DNA from: Veillonellaceae bacterium
Lineage (GTDB): Bacteria; Bacillota; Negativicutes; Veillonellales; Veillonellaceae
Reading direction: 5' to 3'
Assembly (NCBI GenBank): GCA_900766245.1
Contig: CAAFUR010000017.1
Span: 1-41,059, forward strand
Length of the DNA stretch: 41,059 nucleotides
Below are positions 1 to 6,533 of the stretch, piece after piece; the first letter of the stretch is position 1; each line of letters starts with the position of its first letter. The translations under genes were made by a program, and so were the position numbers. The notes below the pieces were generated by a model. That model was not told where the DNA came from. It did not search any database and was given only the letters and a program-made list of their open reading frames with translations.

Positions 1-29
1 CTCAACTCATCAAAGGACTTGAATTGCAT
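1..29 (-). CDS. Possible 5' end of a gene cut by the window edge
   Basis: On the minus strand an ATG at 27-29 opens a frame reading MQFKSFDEL and runs off the window. It has a Shine-Dalgarno-like GAGGT six bases upstream. A good extended -10 box (TGG then TATAAT, at 59-64 on the plus strand) lies about 30 bases upstream. Only nine codons are visible, so the product cannot be named. The opening resembles that of Rpn/PD-(D/E)XK nuclease-family proteins, but this is a weak impression. Confidence 0.35.
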
Positions 30-189
30 AGAAATACCTCACTCTTTGAGTCACCTAAATTATACCACATCTATACTGCAGCACGGTAGCACACCATGCA
101 CCACCTATCCATACAATTCATAAACTGTCACTTATACTCCTTTAAAATTTCCTACTAGTATATATTCTTCCAAGGGCCCCAGTTAAGCG

Positions 190-420
190 TAGAAAACTTG
201 CGACACCTATATTCATTGAATCGCACAAATACAAAATGAGCGACCCTTCCCAAAAGGAACGCCGTTAGGCGTAGCAGCCTTTGTGACGGACCTGTATCGA
301 CTACATAACAACAAACGTAAGATGACCGCAATATACCTCCGAAGAAACATTATGAAATACCGTTTCTAAGGGGGTGTATTGCGGTCATCCCTTTATCTAA
401 TCAGAGCCTCCACAAGACTA
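190..420. repeat. Nested inverted repeat R1 (compound)
   Basis: This is the first member of a repeat family seen at 512-657, 994-1138 and 37751-37891. It starts with TAGAAAACTTG, a left arm shared with the next two copies, and ends near CCACAAGACTA. A perfect 13-bp stem (321-333 with 377-389) carries the conserved cap: AAAC and GTTT enclosing ATTATGAAATACC, flanked by CTCCGAAG and AAGGGGG. A second, less regular hairpin at about 236-296 has a different loop containing CCGTTAGGC, so R1 may be two units merged. No protein-coding frame is supported here. Confidence 0.7.
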
Positions 421-442
421 CATAAACTAATAAGTGACGATT

Positions 443-486
443 CATTATGAAATACCGTTTGTGAGGAGTATACCATACTTTTCATT
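443..486. repeat. Truncated copy of the capped hairpin
   Basis: The segment carries CATTATGAAATACCGTTT followed by GTGAGGAG, which are the 3' half of the cap and the descending arm found in R1 and R3. The matching ascending arm is missing. It is best read as a decayed or recombined copy sitting between R1 and R2. Confidence 0.55.
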
Positions 487-511
487 CTCCTGAAAAACGC
501 AGTGATGAGTA

Positions 512-657
512 GAAAACTTGTGGTACCCATATTGACTGAATTATACAAATATAAAACGAGCGCGACATATTCCGGAGCAAACCTACCGTAGGATCAGTTT
601 GTGAAGGAATGTGTCGCGCTCGTTCATTTAACCACTCAATGCGTGCCACAAATTTTC
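512..657. repeat. Nested inverted repeat R2
   Basis: The outer arms GAAAACTTGTGGTAC (512-526) and GTGCCACAAATTTTC (643-657) match at 13 of 15 positions. The inner stem is a perfect 13 bp (555-567 with 612-624), extended by ATTCC/GGAAT. The stem is capped by AAAC...GTTT around a loop that differs from the other copies (it contains CTACCGTAGG). In the minus direction the stem is followed by a T-rich tract, so R2 could also terminate the toxin transcript that starts near 1000. Confidence 0.75.
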
Positions 658-702
658 ATAACATCGCAAGAGACGATACAAGTAGTATTTTTTTTAGAAG
701 TA

Positions 703-711
703 TGCTAGAAT
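703..711 (+). promoter_or_regulatory. Extended -10 promoter of the antisense RNA
   Basis: TGC followed by TAGAAT forms an extended -10 element. No good -35 is visible at the normal spacing. Initiation would fall near 718 and produce a short RNA ending at the strong terminator at 787-836. Confidence 0.5.
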
Positions 712-717
712 ATAGAC

Positions 718-836
718 ATAAACAAGAAGAGCCATCAACATGTCTAAGGCGTTAGGCTCATCTCAAACAACTAAAAAAGTGATGATGCCTAACGTGTATA
801 AGTGCTGCGAACACTTATTTTGACGTTAGGCTTTTT
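718..836 (+). ncRNA. Putative antisense RNA (antitoxin) convergent to the holin-like toxin
   Basis: A transcription unit of about 120 nt runs from the extended -10 at 703-711 to a strong intrinsic terminator. The terminator has GCCTAACGT (787-795) paired with ACGTTAGGC (823-831), an inner ATAAGTG/CACTTAT stem, and then five T. There is no good ORF inside. It is convergent to the 26-codon toxin ORF and ends two bases short of its stop codon, so it would pair with the toxin mRNA 3' region. That is the RatA/TxpA layout of type I systems. It also holds a small 5' hairpin (GAGCC/GGCTC, 729-759). Confidence 0.55.
787..836 (+). terminator. Intrinsic terminator of the antisense RNA
   Basis: A 9-bp outer stem (787-795 with 823-831) and a 7-bp inner stem (798-804 with 812-818) are followed by TTTTT at 832-836. 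Confidence 0.75.
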
Positions 837-838
837 AC

Positions 839-919
839 TTACATTTGCATATAAGTCAAAACTGCTACAACAAGCAATCCGAACTGAATTAATAACATTA
901 AAACTTCGAATGGTGTCAT
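839..919 (-). CDS. Holin-like type I toxin peptide (26 aa)
   Basis: A 26-residue ORF starts MTPFEVLMLLIQFG and continues as one hydrophobic helix ending in Met-Gln-Met. The N-terminal pattern (M-x-x-[FY]-E-x-L-M-L-[ML]-I-x-F-G, then LLVVAVLTY) is that of the putative holin-like toxin (Hol-Tox) family, related in style to TxpA and BsrG. A very strong ribosome-binding site, GGGAGGAGGT, lies just upstream (about 924-935). The leader has a perfect 7-bp hairpin at 942-965. A convergent short RNA gene overlaps the expected mRNA 3' region. Together these indicate a type I toxin-antitoxin pair acting at the membrane. Toxicity is inferred from the family, not shown. Confidence 0.72.
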   Translation of the reverse strand: MTPFEVLMLLIQFGLLVVAVLTYMQM

Positions 920-941
920 AGTACCACCTCCTCCCATATTA

Positions 942-965
942 GGAAGAGATGAGCCCAACTCTTCC
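942..965 (-). promoter_or_regulatory. 5' leader hairpin of the toxin mRNA
   Basis: GGAAGAG and CTCTTCC form a perfect 7-bp stem just upstream of the toxin ribosome-binding site. Its loop strand includes GGCTCATCTC (minus strand, 946-955), which is perfectly complementary to a GAGATGAGCC stretch in the mRNA 3' region (755-764). Two alternative folds are therefore possible, as in other type I toxin mRNAs. Confidence 0.5.
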
Positions 966-993
966 GCCCCCCAAAGGAATGCAGTTAGGCGTA

Positions 994-1138
994 AAAAACT
1001 TGTGGCGAATCGTACTGTCTAAATAAGACAAACAAAAAAAGAGCACGGTGTGCCCCCGAACAAACATTATGAAATACCGTTTGAGAGGGGGTATACCGTG
1101 CTCTTTCCTTTATCTAATTAAGACCGCCACAAGTTTTT
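994..1138. repeat. Nested inverted repeat R3
   Basis: This is the cleanest copy. A perfect 14-bp outer arm AAAAACTTGTGGCG (994-1007) pairs with CGCCACAAGTTTTT (1125-1138). The inner 12-bp stem AAAGAGCACGGT (1038-1049) pairs with 1095-1106. The cap is CCCCCGAAC, AAAC, ATTATGAAATACC, GTTT, GAGAGGGGG. On the minus strand the stem is followed by seven T, so it probably also terminates the DUF4198 gene that ends at 1159. Confidence 0.78.
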
Positions 1139-1158
1139 ATAGCGTTACAAGAGACGTT

Positions 1159-1875
1159 TTACTCTGGTTGAATCGTAAAGGACAAGCTAGAGAAGTATTT
1201 AGTTTGTTCTCCTTTTGTTTCAGTTGGGAATGCTACTTCTACGCCTACTACGTTCACGCCGTTAGCAGCTACTGTTACCATTGCTTTACCTTGTGCATCA
1301 GCTTGGCTTTCATTAGTCAAATCATTGATAACGTCTTTGATTAATGGAGCGTTAGCATACGGCATGCCATCTTTGAACACTTGGATTTCATAAGTGTCGC
1401 CTTTACGCAATGTCAATGGGTTAACACTTGGAACGATTTCGATTGGCATGTTCAAACGTTCAGGTTTTACTGCAGCATTCCAATAGTTTACATTATATTT
1501 CACAGCGTGTGTGGATTTCACCGCATTTGGCACATCTTTCATCATAGCTTTATGCATTTTACCATCTTTATCTTTTGTAAAATAGCCATAGTCAAATGTA
1601 GTTGCTGTAGTACCTAACATTTCATTTTTCTCGATAGTTACATTGTGTTCATGAGGCATTACTTTCATGTCCAATGGATTATATGCCACATCATAAGCTT
1701 CAAAGCTTTTTACCATGGATGGTTCGTATGCGTTATCTACAGGGCCTTCTCCTAATACTAATGTTGGTTGATCAATGCGTTCTGCAAACCACACGCCATG
1801 TGCTGATGCATTGGATCCCACAGATACCGCCCCTACTAATGCTAATGCAAGAATTGCTAACTTACTTTTTTTCAT
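1159..1875 (-). CDS. Secreted DUF4198 domain protein
   Basis: The 238-residue protein starts with a classical signal peptide (KK, a hydrophobic stretch, then NASA). The predicted cleavage after residue 25 leaves His-Gly-Val-Trp-Phe as the mature N-terminus. The rest matches the DUF4198 family of beta-sandwich periplasmic proteins, some of which sit with nickel/cobalt uptake genes (NikM/CbiK-like). His-rich segments such as MPHEHN are visible. It is monocistronic: R3 lies downstream, and a TTGCTA-17-TACAAT promoter at 1917-1945 plus an AGGAGGG site precede it. A role in metal binding or uptake is inference; there is no transporter neighbour. Confidence 0.82.
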   Translation of the reverse strand: MKKSKLAILALALVGAVSVGSNASAHGVWFAERIDQPTLVLGEGPVDNAYEPSMVKSFEAYDVAYNPLDMKVMPHEHNVTIEKNEMLGTTATTFDYGYFTKDKDGKMHKAMMKDVPNAVKSTHAVKYNVNYWNAAVKPERLNMPIEIVPSVNPLTLRKGDTYEIQVFKDGMPYANAPLIKDVINDLTNESQADAQGKAMVTVAANGVNVVGVEVAFPTETKGEQTKYFSSLSFTIQPE

Positions 1876-1916
1876 GATGGATACCCTCCTATGAAATATA
1901 AAATTACAATACTTAC

Positions 1917-1945
1917 ATTGTACATCCTTTGAGAATCACTAGCAA
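1917..1945 (-). promoter_or_regulatory. Promoter of the DUF4198 gene
   Basis: On the minus strand, -35 TTGCTA (1940-1945) and -10 TACAAT (1917-1922) are separated by 17 bp. The spacer contains TGAGAATCA (plus strand, 1930-1938), which resembles half of a Fur-type box. Metal regulation is only a suggestion. Confidence 0.5.
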
Positions 1946-2024
1946 TATTTATTTTTAATTATGAATTATTTCTATAATTGACTATTGTTTTTATCTATAT
2001 ATTAACAAAACACATATCCATTAA

Positions 2025-2642
2025 TTACAGGATTAGATGAACAATACTTTCAAAAATTCCCAAAATCACTGCAAATACTGGACGTATCACAGCACCTAAG
2101 AATCCAAATTGTCCCAATACCAAAATGCCAATAAAGAACCACAACTGAGCGCCTAATAGTTTTTCTTGCCACTCATAAGGCAAATATTGTAGTAGTACAT
2201 AAAACCCAATAAAGCCTGGCACTGGTAGCATATTGAAAACGCCAAAGCCGATGCACAAGGTCACGATATAGGACATGACCATTTGTAAACCAGTGCTTAC
2301 TGTGCTGACTTGCATAGCGATGGACATGCCTACATAGGCTAGAAACGCCACTAAAATATTAGCACCTAGTCCAGCTAAGGCAATTTGTATCATCGCAGTG
2401 CGTGGGTTTTTAAAATGATAGGGGGAAAAGGGAATTGGCTTACTCCACCCTACGCTAGCAATAAGCATCACCAAAATACCTAGCAAGTCAATATGAGCAA
2501 AAGGATTGATTGTATCTCGCCCCCATTGTCTCGGTGTCGTATCCCCTAGACGGATAGCCATCTTTGCCTGAGCATAGTTAAATATCGAAATTGCGATAGC
2601 AATAGCCGGTAGCATCGCAATATAATGAATCATATCTTTCAT
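2025..2642 (-). CDS. Site-2 protease (M50) homologue lacking the catalytic motif
   Basis: The 205-residue multi-spanning membrane protein has the framework of bacterial S2P/M50 proteins: RLGDTTPRQWGRDTINPFAHIDLLG (residues 31-55) follows the usual RLGDPTP...GR.T.NP.AHIDP.G pattern. The position normally held by HExxH is FNYAQ (21-25), so both histidines and the glutamate are missing. The second motif, normally NxxPxPPxDG, reads NMLPVPGFIG (137-146) and lacks the metal-binding aspartate. It is therefore probably a non-proteolytic pseudo-enzyme. The start at 2642 is chosen because an AGGAG site precedes it; the upstream in-frame extension has no such site and is not family-like. Confidence 0.78.
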   Translation of the reverse strand: MKDMIHYIAMLPAIAIAISIFNYAQAKMAIRLGDTTPRQWGRDTINPFAHIDLLGILVMLIASVGWSKPIPFSPYHFKNPRTAMIQIALAGLGANILVAFLAYVGMSIAMQVSTVSTGLQMVMSYIVTLCIGFGVFNMLPVPGFIGFYVLLQYLPYEWQEKLLGAQLWFFIGILVLGQFGFLGAVIRPVFAVILGIFESIVHLIL

Positions 2643-2827
2643 AATATCTCCTTCTATCATCAAAACTATTCCTTTTATTATACACGATAGGCGTCCTCTT
2701 CCTCCATAGGTGATGAAAAATTTCCTGCCAGTCATACACACTCCTACCAGTGAGTAGACAACTTCCCCTATTCTATGCATACTGAAAGTAAACTATCTTA
2801 ACAGCAAAGCATACGAGGAGGCCTATT

Positions 2828-3730
2828 ATGAGCAAACCAAAAAAGTTCATCATTTCGATTCCCTATGAATTACTGTATCAACTTTATGTAACTCAGCACT
2901 TAACTACCAAAGCTATCGCAGATCAATTACACTGTAATCAAAGTACTATTTGCCAACGACTACGAGAGTATAAGATCCCCTTTCACAGTAGAACCCCGAA
3001 TATCCCCAAAGAGGAGCTGACTCAACTCTATGAAAGTGGTGCATCCATCAAAGCTATAGCACAGCACTTTCATGTATCTCCTCGCACTATCTATAGCCGT
3101 TTACATAAATGGCACCTAAAAGAACCTCGCCCTAGTTCTTCCCTAACAGCATTACCTATCTCCTATATCCTAGAATCCTACGATAGAGGATCTAGTGCTG
3201 CCATGATTGGTCGAGAATTACAGGTGGCACCTTCTACGATTATTCATGTCTTACAACGTCATGGTGTTCCTCTTCGAAATAGTATGAAACGCATTGACTT
3301 ACCTATCGATGATATTTGTCAGCTCTATACACAACATAAACTCTCTACCATCCATATTGGTAAACTATACGACGTCAAACCCTCTACCATTGCCTCAAGA
3401 TTACGAGAACAAGGGATTATATTGCGTGGAAATAAAGAGCAACTTCCTACGTATGCCATTATTTCTGACTATATGCAAGGTACGTCATTACAACAATTAG
3501 CGAGTACCTACCAAACTAAGTACCATACAATTCGCAATTTATTAATCCGCCACGGAGTCTACCGAAAAGCGCGACGTATCCGCGAACATACCTATGCTAT
3601 ACAAAATTTACACAAAAGGGAGCAACTATCTGTAGCAGAAATTGCTTCTCACTATGGATGCCATCCAGAAACAATTCGACGGATTATTAAAGATACACGT
3701 CCACAAGAAATTTCTCCTAATACCCACTGA
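2828..3730 (+). CDS. Protein of six tandem helix-turn-helix units
   Basis: All 300 residues are accounted for by about six repeats of a 36-46 residue Hin/resolvase-like HTH: 10-54, 59-100, 109-151, 158-201, 206-247 and 255-290. Each has a 'L..LY..g.s...IA..f.V.psTI..RL...gi..r' pattern. The recognition helices vary, for example NQSTICQRLREY, SPRTIYSRLHKW, APSTIIHVLQRH, KPSTIASRLREQ and HPETIRRIIKDT. No recombinase, nuclease or ligand domain is present. It presumably binds a long DNA site as a bead-string. The gene has GAGGAGG ahead of its ATG and is divergent from the S2P-like gene. The target and role are unknown. Confidence 0.8.
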   Translation: MSKPKKFIISIPYELLYQLYVTQHLTTKAIADQLHCNQSTICQRLREYKIPFHSRTPNIPKEELTQLYESGASIKAIAQHFHVSPRTIYSRLHKWHLKEPRPSSSLTALPISYILESYDRGSSAAMIGRELQVAPSTIIHVLQRHGVPLRNSMKRIDLPIDDICQLYTQHKLSTIHIGKLYDVKPSTIASRLREQGIILRGNKEQLPTYAIISDYMQGTSLQQLASTYQTKYHTIRNLLIRHGVYRKARRIREHTYAIQNLHKREQLSVAEIASHYGCHPETIRRIIKDTRPQEISPNTH

Positions 3731-3745
3731 TATCCATTGATATCC

Positions 3746-3774
3746 TTGCTATGCGTTCCAAAGTAACGTATACT
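3746..3774 (+). promoter_or_regulatory. Promoter of the TSUP permease gene
   Basis: -35 TTGCTA (3746-3751) and -10 TATACT (3769-3774) have an exact 17-bp spacer and lie about 40 bp ahead of the start codon. Confidence 0.65.
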
Positions 3775-3811
3775 AAAAGTAAGTATATCATGTATTAAAA
3801 AGGAGTTCATT

Positions 3812-4747
3812 ATGGAGTATATCTTGGCCTTGCTACCTTACTTTACAATAGGCATTGTAGCCGCATTTATTTCTCGATTTACGGGAATTGCTATTTCTTT
3901 CTTATTAGTACCCACCCTATTATATTGGGGGGCTACACCGGTAGAAGTCGTATCATTTATGTTGACATTCACTTTGTATAACACATTTACCTTAGAAACA
4001 CAGGATGTACGATTAGACTTTAAAGAGTTAACTTTCTTCCCAGGTTGGAAATTACTTATCCCTCTAGTTATCTCTTTCGGATTGAGTCTGGTATCTCCTC
4101 ATTTATCCATTGGGTTATTTATTTTCTTCTTTATCTTAGAATTAGGGGCTGCTCTATACAAACGCATTCCACAAGCAGAGCGACCTACCCTAAAACAAAT
4201 TGGAATTTCCTCCCTGCTAGCTGCTGGTTGGACTATCGTCGGTGTCTTAGCATACCGTCATATTCCTGATACTTGGTACTTCCTATTGGTGGGGATTGCT
4301 ATGTTGGGATTAACTTGGTTTGCTTACTATGCAGGGGCAAATCGCTATGCTATGCGTCAATCCTGGACTGCTATTTGGCCTTCCTTATCCTTACTATTAG
4401 GTCTATTTGGATTAGATATTTCTTCCTATATTCATGGAGTGAAACGAAATTTCCCATCTTCTTTTGATCGCATTGTACCTATGGTCACAGTCATCGGTGC
4501 TTTTGCAGGTACCATGGTTCTGTTTGTACTAGAAAACCAATTCTCCTTAGCCTCCTTAATTGCTGCCGTTGGTTGTGCTTTCGGTATTCGTATGTTTGGA
4601 TACTACGGATTCAGTAAATCTGGCAAATTCTCATGGTTAATCATCGGTTTAACCATCCTCATCGTGCTTTGCTTATATTTGGTAAGTCCTGCTCCAGTTG
4701 GTATGGATACTGGTAACGCTTTATTGCAAGCACCTATTGCAGAATAA
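3812..4747 (+). CDS. TSUP family (TauE/SafE-like) membrane permease
   Basis: The 311-residue protein has about eight predicted membrane segments and the two-repeat look of the TauE/SafE (TSUP) family. The N-terminal half contains ISRFTGIAISFLLVP, and the C-terminal half VTVIGAFAGTMVLFVLENQFS. Family members move sulfite, sulfonates or related anions across the cytoplasmic membrane; the substrate here cannot be read from the sequence. An AAAAGGAG ribosome-binding site and the promoter at 3746-3774 precede it, and a bidirectional terminator follows, so it is a single-gene unit. The C-terminal half is less conserved than usual, so confidence in the family is moderate to good. Confidence 0.75.
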   Translation: MEYILALLPYFTIGIVAAFISRFTGIAISFLLVPTLLYWGATPVEVVSFMLTFTLYNTFTLETQDVRLDFKELTFFPGWKLLIPLVISFGLSLVSPHLSIGLFIFFFILELGAALYKRIPQAERPTLKQIGISSLLAAGWTIVGVLAYRHIPDTWYFLLVGIAMLGLTWFAYYAGANRYAMRQSWTAIWPSLSLLLGLFGLDISSYIHGVKRNFPSSFDRIVPMVTVIGAFAGTMVLFVLENQFSLASLIAAVGCAFGIRMFGYYGFSKSGKFSWLIIGLTILIVLCLYLVSPAPVGMDTGNALLQAPIAE

Positions 4748-4795
4748 TTGATAGCTAGCTATAAAGAGAACTACAGCAAATTAGTTCCCAATACA

Positions 4796-4837
4796 AAAAG
4801 AGGAAAGTTGATCAAAATGTATCAACTTTCCTCTTTT
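4796..4837. terminator. Bidirectional intrinsic terminator
   Basis: A perfect 17-bp stem (4796-4812 with 4821-4837) has AAAA on one side and TTTT on the other. It separates the convergent TSUP gene and the glmM operon tail and can serve both. Confidence 0.85.
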
Positions 4838-4845
4838 TTATAAGT

Positions 4846-5187
4846 CTATCCTTGCGGAAAAGCCCCTACAAACTCCCAAACGCTCATATCTGGTAAATGA
4901 TTTTGTACACACATGGTTTGCAATGTGTCCATACACCATGGTATGGTCACATACTTCTTCACATACATATAATTATGACCATCTTTGGATAAGGCAATTT
5001 CTAAATTTAATTGATCCGGGTGTTCTTCATCCATAATGGCTTGGACAAAGTGGCAGTTTTCTTTTGGTGTATCCCAAACCAAGGTAAAGAATACACGTTC
5101 ATCTGCCACGATTTGGTGCAATACTGTTTCTACATCGTCCCAAGTGCCTTGCTCATAGGTTTCTTCATCCGTCACTAAGCGAAACAT
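4846..5187 (-). CDS. Small acidic protein of unknown function, last gene of the glmM operon
   Basis: The 113-residue soluble protein begins MFRLVTDEETYEQGTWDD and contains VFFTLVWDT and VWEFVGAFPQG. It has no signal peptide, no membrane segment and no motif I recognise. It looks compact and mixed alpha/beta, rich in Asp, Glu, Val and aromatic residues. Its start codon overlaps the glmM stop codon by one base, so it is co-translated with glmM, and the terminator at 4796-4837 follows. This suggests a constant operon member linked to cell-wall or c-di-AMP genes, but no function should be assigned. Confidence 0.75.
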   Translation of the reverse strand: MFRLVTDEETYEQGTWDDVETVLHQIVADERVFFTLVWDTPKENCHFVQAIMDEEHPDQLNLEIALSKDGHNYMYVKKYVTIPWCMDTLQTMCVQNHLPDMSVWEFVGAFPQG

Positions 5188-6533
5188 TAGGCTTCTCCTT
5201 GTTCAATGCGGATTACATCGCCAATACGGTTACATAATTCTTCCAATTGGTCTTGGTCTGGACCTTCTGCCATAACACGAATCAATGGCTCTGTACCAGA
5301 TGGACGCACCAAAATACGTCCATTGCCTCCCAATTCACCTTCCGCTTCACGGATCACATCTTGGATCGCACTATTCGTTTCCCAACCTGCTTTTGTTAAC
5401 ACTCGTACATTCACCAACAATTGTGGATATTTCGTCATCAACCCAGCTAGTTCGGATAAGGATTTTCCTTTTTCTTTCATAATAGACAAGGTTTGTACCG
5501 CTGTCAATAAACCATCACCAGTACTGTTGTAATCTAAAAAGATGACATGTCCAGATTGTTCTCCACCAATAGAGTATCCATCAGCGAGCATTTTTTCTAG
5601 TACATAGCGATCACCCACAGCTGTGCTGCATGTTTGCATCCCCAACTCTTTCGCTGCCTTATGAAAGCCAATATTACTCATCACAGTGCCTACAATCATG
5701 TTCTCTTTTAGTTTACCTTGTTCTTTCAAATGTAAACCACAGAGTAGCATGATTTGGTCACCGTCTAAGACTTGACCTTTTTCATCTACCATCAAGCAGC
5801 GGTCTGCATCACCATCATTGGCAATCCCCACCTGAGCACCTTCTCGAAGCACTGCCTCTTGTAAGCCTTCTAAATGAGTAGACCCTGCATTGTCGTTAAT
5901 ATTCGTGCCCGTTGGTGTTACATTGATAGCGACTACCTCTGCCCCTAATTGGCGAAGAATCTTAGGACCCACATAGGAAGCTGCCCCATGGGCTCCGTCA
6001 TAGACTACTTTCAAACCAGTTAGCATATCACTAGTGGATACTACAAAATTTACATATTCTTCCACCCAGTCTTGATGGTAGAAGATTTGACCAATATCAC
6101 CTTTTGTTGGTCGTGGCAAGCAATCATCTGCGCTAGCTGTACATAATTTTTCAATTTCATCTTCTACGGCGTCTGGCAATTTAAATCCATTACCGTCGAA
6201 GAATTTAATACCATTATCTGGATACGGATTATGGGATGCAGAAATGACAACCCCTGCAGTACATCCTTTCTGACGCACTAAATAAGCAATCGCTGGTGTC
6301 GGTGCTTCTCCTAAAATAATCACATCCCCACCTACAGCACAAATACCAGAGGCTAAGGCATTTTCTAACATACCTCCCGATATACGTGTGTCACGTCCAA
6401 TTAAGAAGGTTGGACGATCTACAGATTGACCAAAGTAAGACGCCGCTGCACGACCTAAATGATAGGCCAACTCTGGCGTTAAAAATTCATTGACTAAACC
6501 TCGTACCCCATCTGTACCGAATAATCTACTCAT
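5187..6533 (-). CDS. glmM: Phosphoglucosamine mutase GlmM
   Basis: The 448-residue enzyme has the usual family length. It converts glucosamine-6-phosphate to glucosamine-1-phosphate for peptidoglycan precursor synthesis in the cytosol. Visible marks are the N-terminal LFGTDGVRG, the phosphoserine loop SASHNPYPDNG with Ser100, the metal loop DGDADR, the sugar-binding GGEQSG, and the C-terminal phosphate loop RPSGTEP. It follows the COG2509 gene with an 8-base overlap and has an AAAGGAG site. The cdaA-cdaR-glmM order is classical in Firmicutes, where GlmM also binds and restrains CdaA. Confidence 0.97.
   Translation of the reverse strand: MSRLFGTDGVRGLVNEFLTPELAYHLGRAAASYFGQSVDRPTFLIGRDTRISGGMLENALASGICAVGGDVIILGEAPTPAIAYLVRQKGCTAGVVISASHNPYPDNGIKFFDGNGFKLPDAVEDEIEKLCTASADDCLPRPTKGDIGQIFYHQDWVEEYVNFVVSTSDMLTGLKVVYDGAHGAASYVGPKILRQLGAEVVAINVTPTGTNINDNAGSTHLEGLQEAVLREGAQVGIANDGDADRCLMVDEKGQVLDGDQIMLLCGLHLKEQGKLKENMIVGTVMSNIGFHKAAKELGMQTCSTAVGDRYVLEKMLADGYSIGGEQSGHVIFLDYNSTGDGLLTAVQTLSIMKEKGKSLSELAGLMTKYPQLLVNVRVLTKAGWETNSAIQDVIREAEGELGGNGRILVRPSGTEPLIRVMAEGPDQDQLEELCNRIGDVIRIEQGEA

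Noticed and set aside
190..1138. Multiple similar units suggesting a CRISPR array
   Set aside because: The units are 141 bp or more, nested inverted repeats with no short identical direct repeats, no uniform unique spacers and no cas genes.
1048..1344. 98-codon open frame on the plus strand across R3 and the DUF4198 gene
   Set aside because: It has no ribosome site, reads antisense through a clear signal-peptide gene, and its composition (Cys, Tyr and Phe rich) is that of a shadow frame.
2643..2780. N-terminal extension of the S2P-like gene
   Set aside because: The extension is Arg/Gly rich without family similarity, and the AGGAG site fits the start at 2642.
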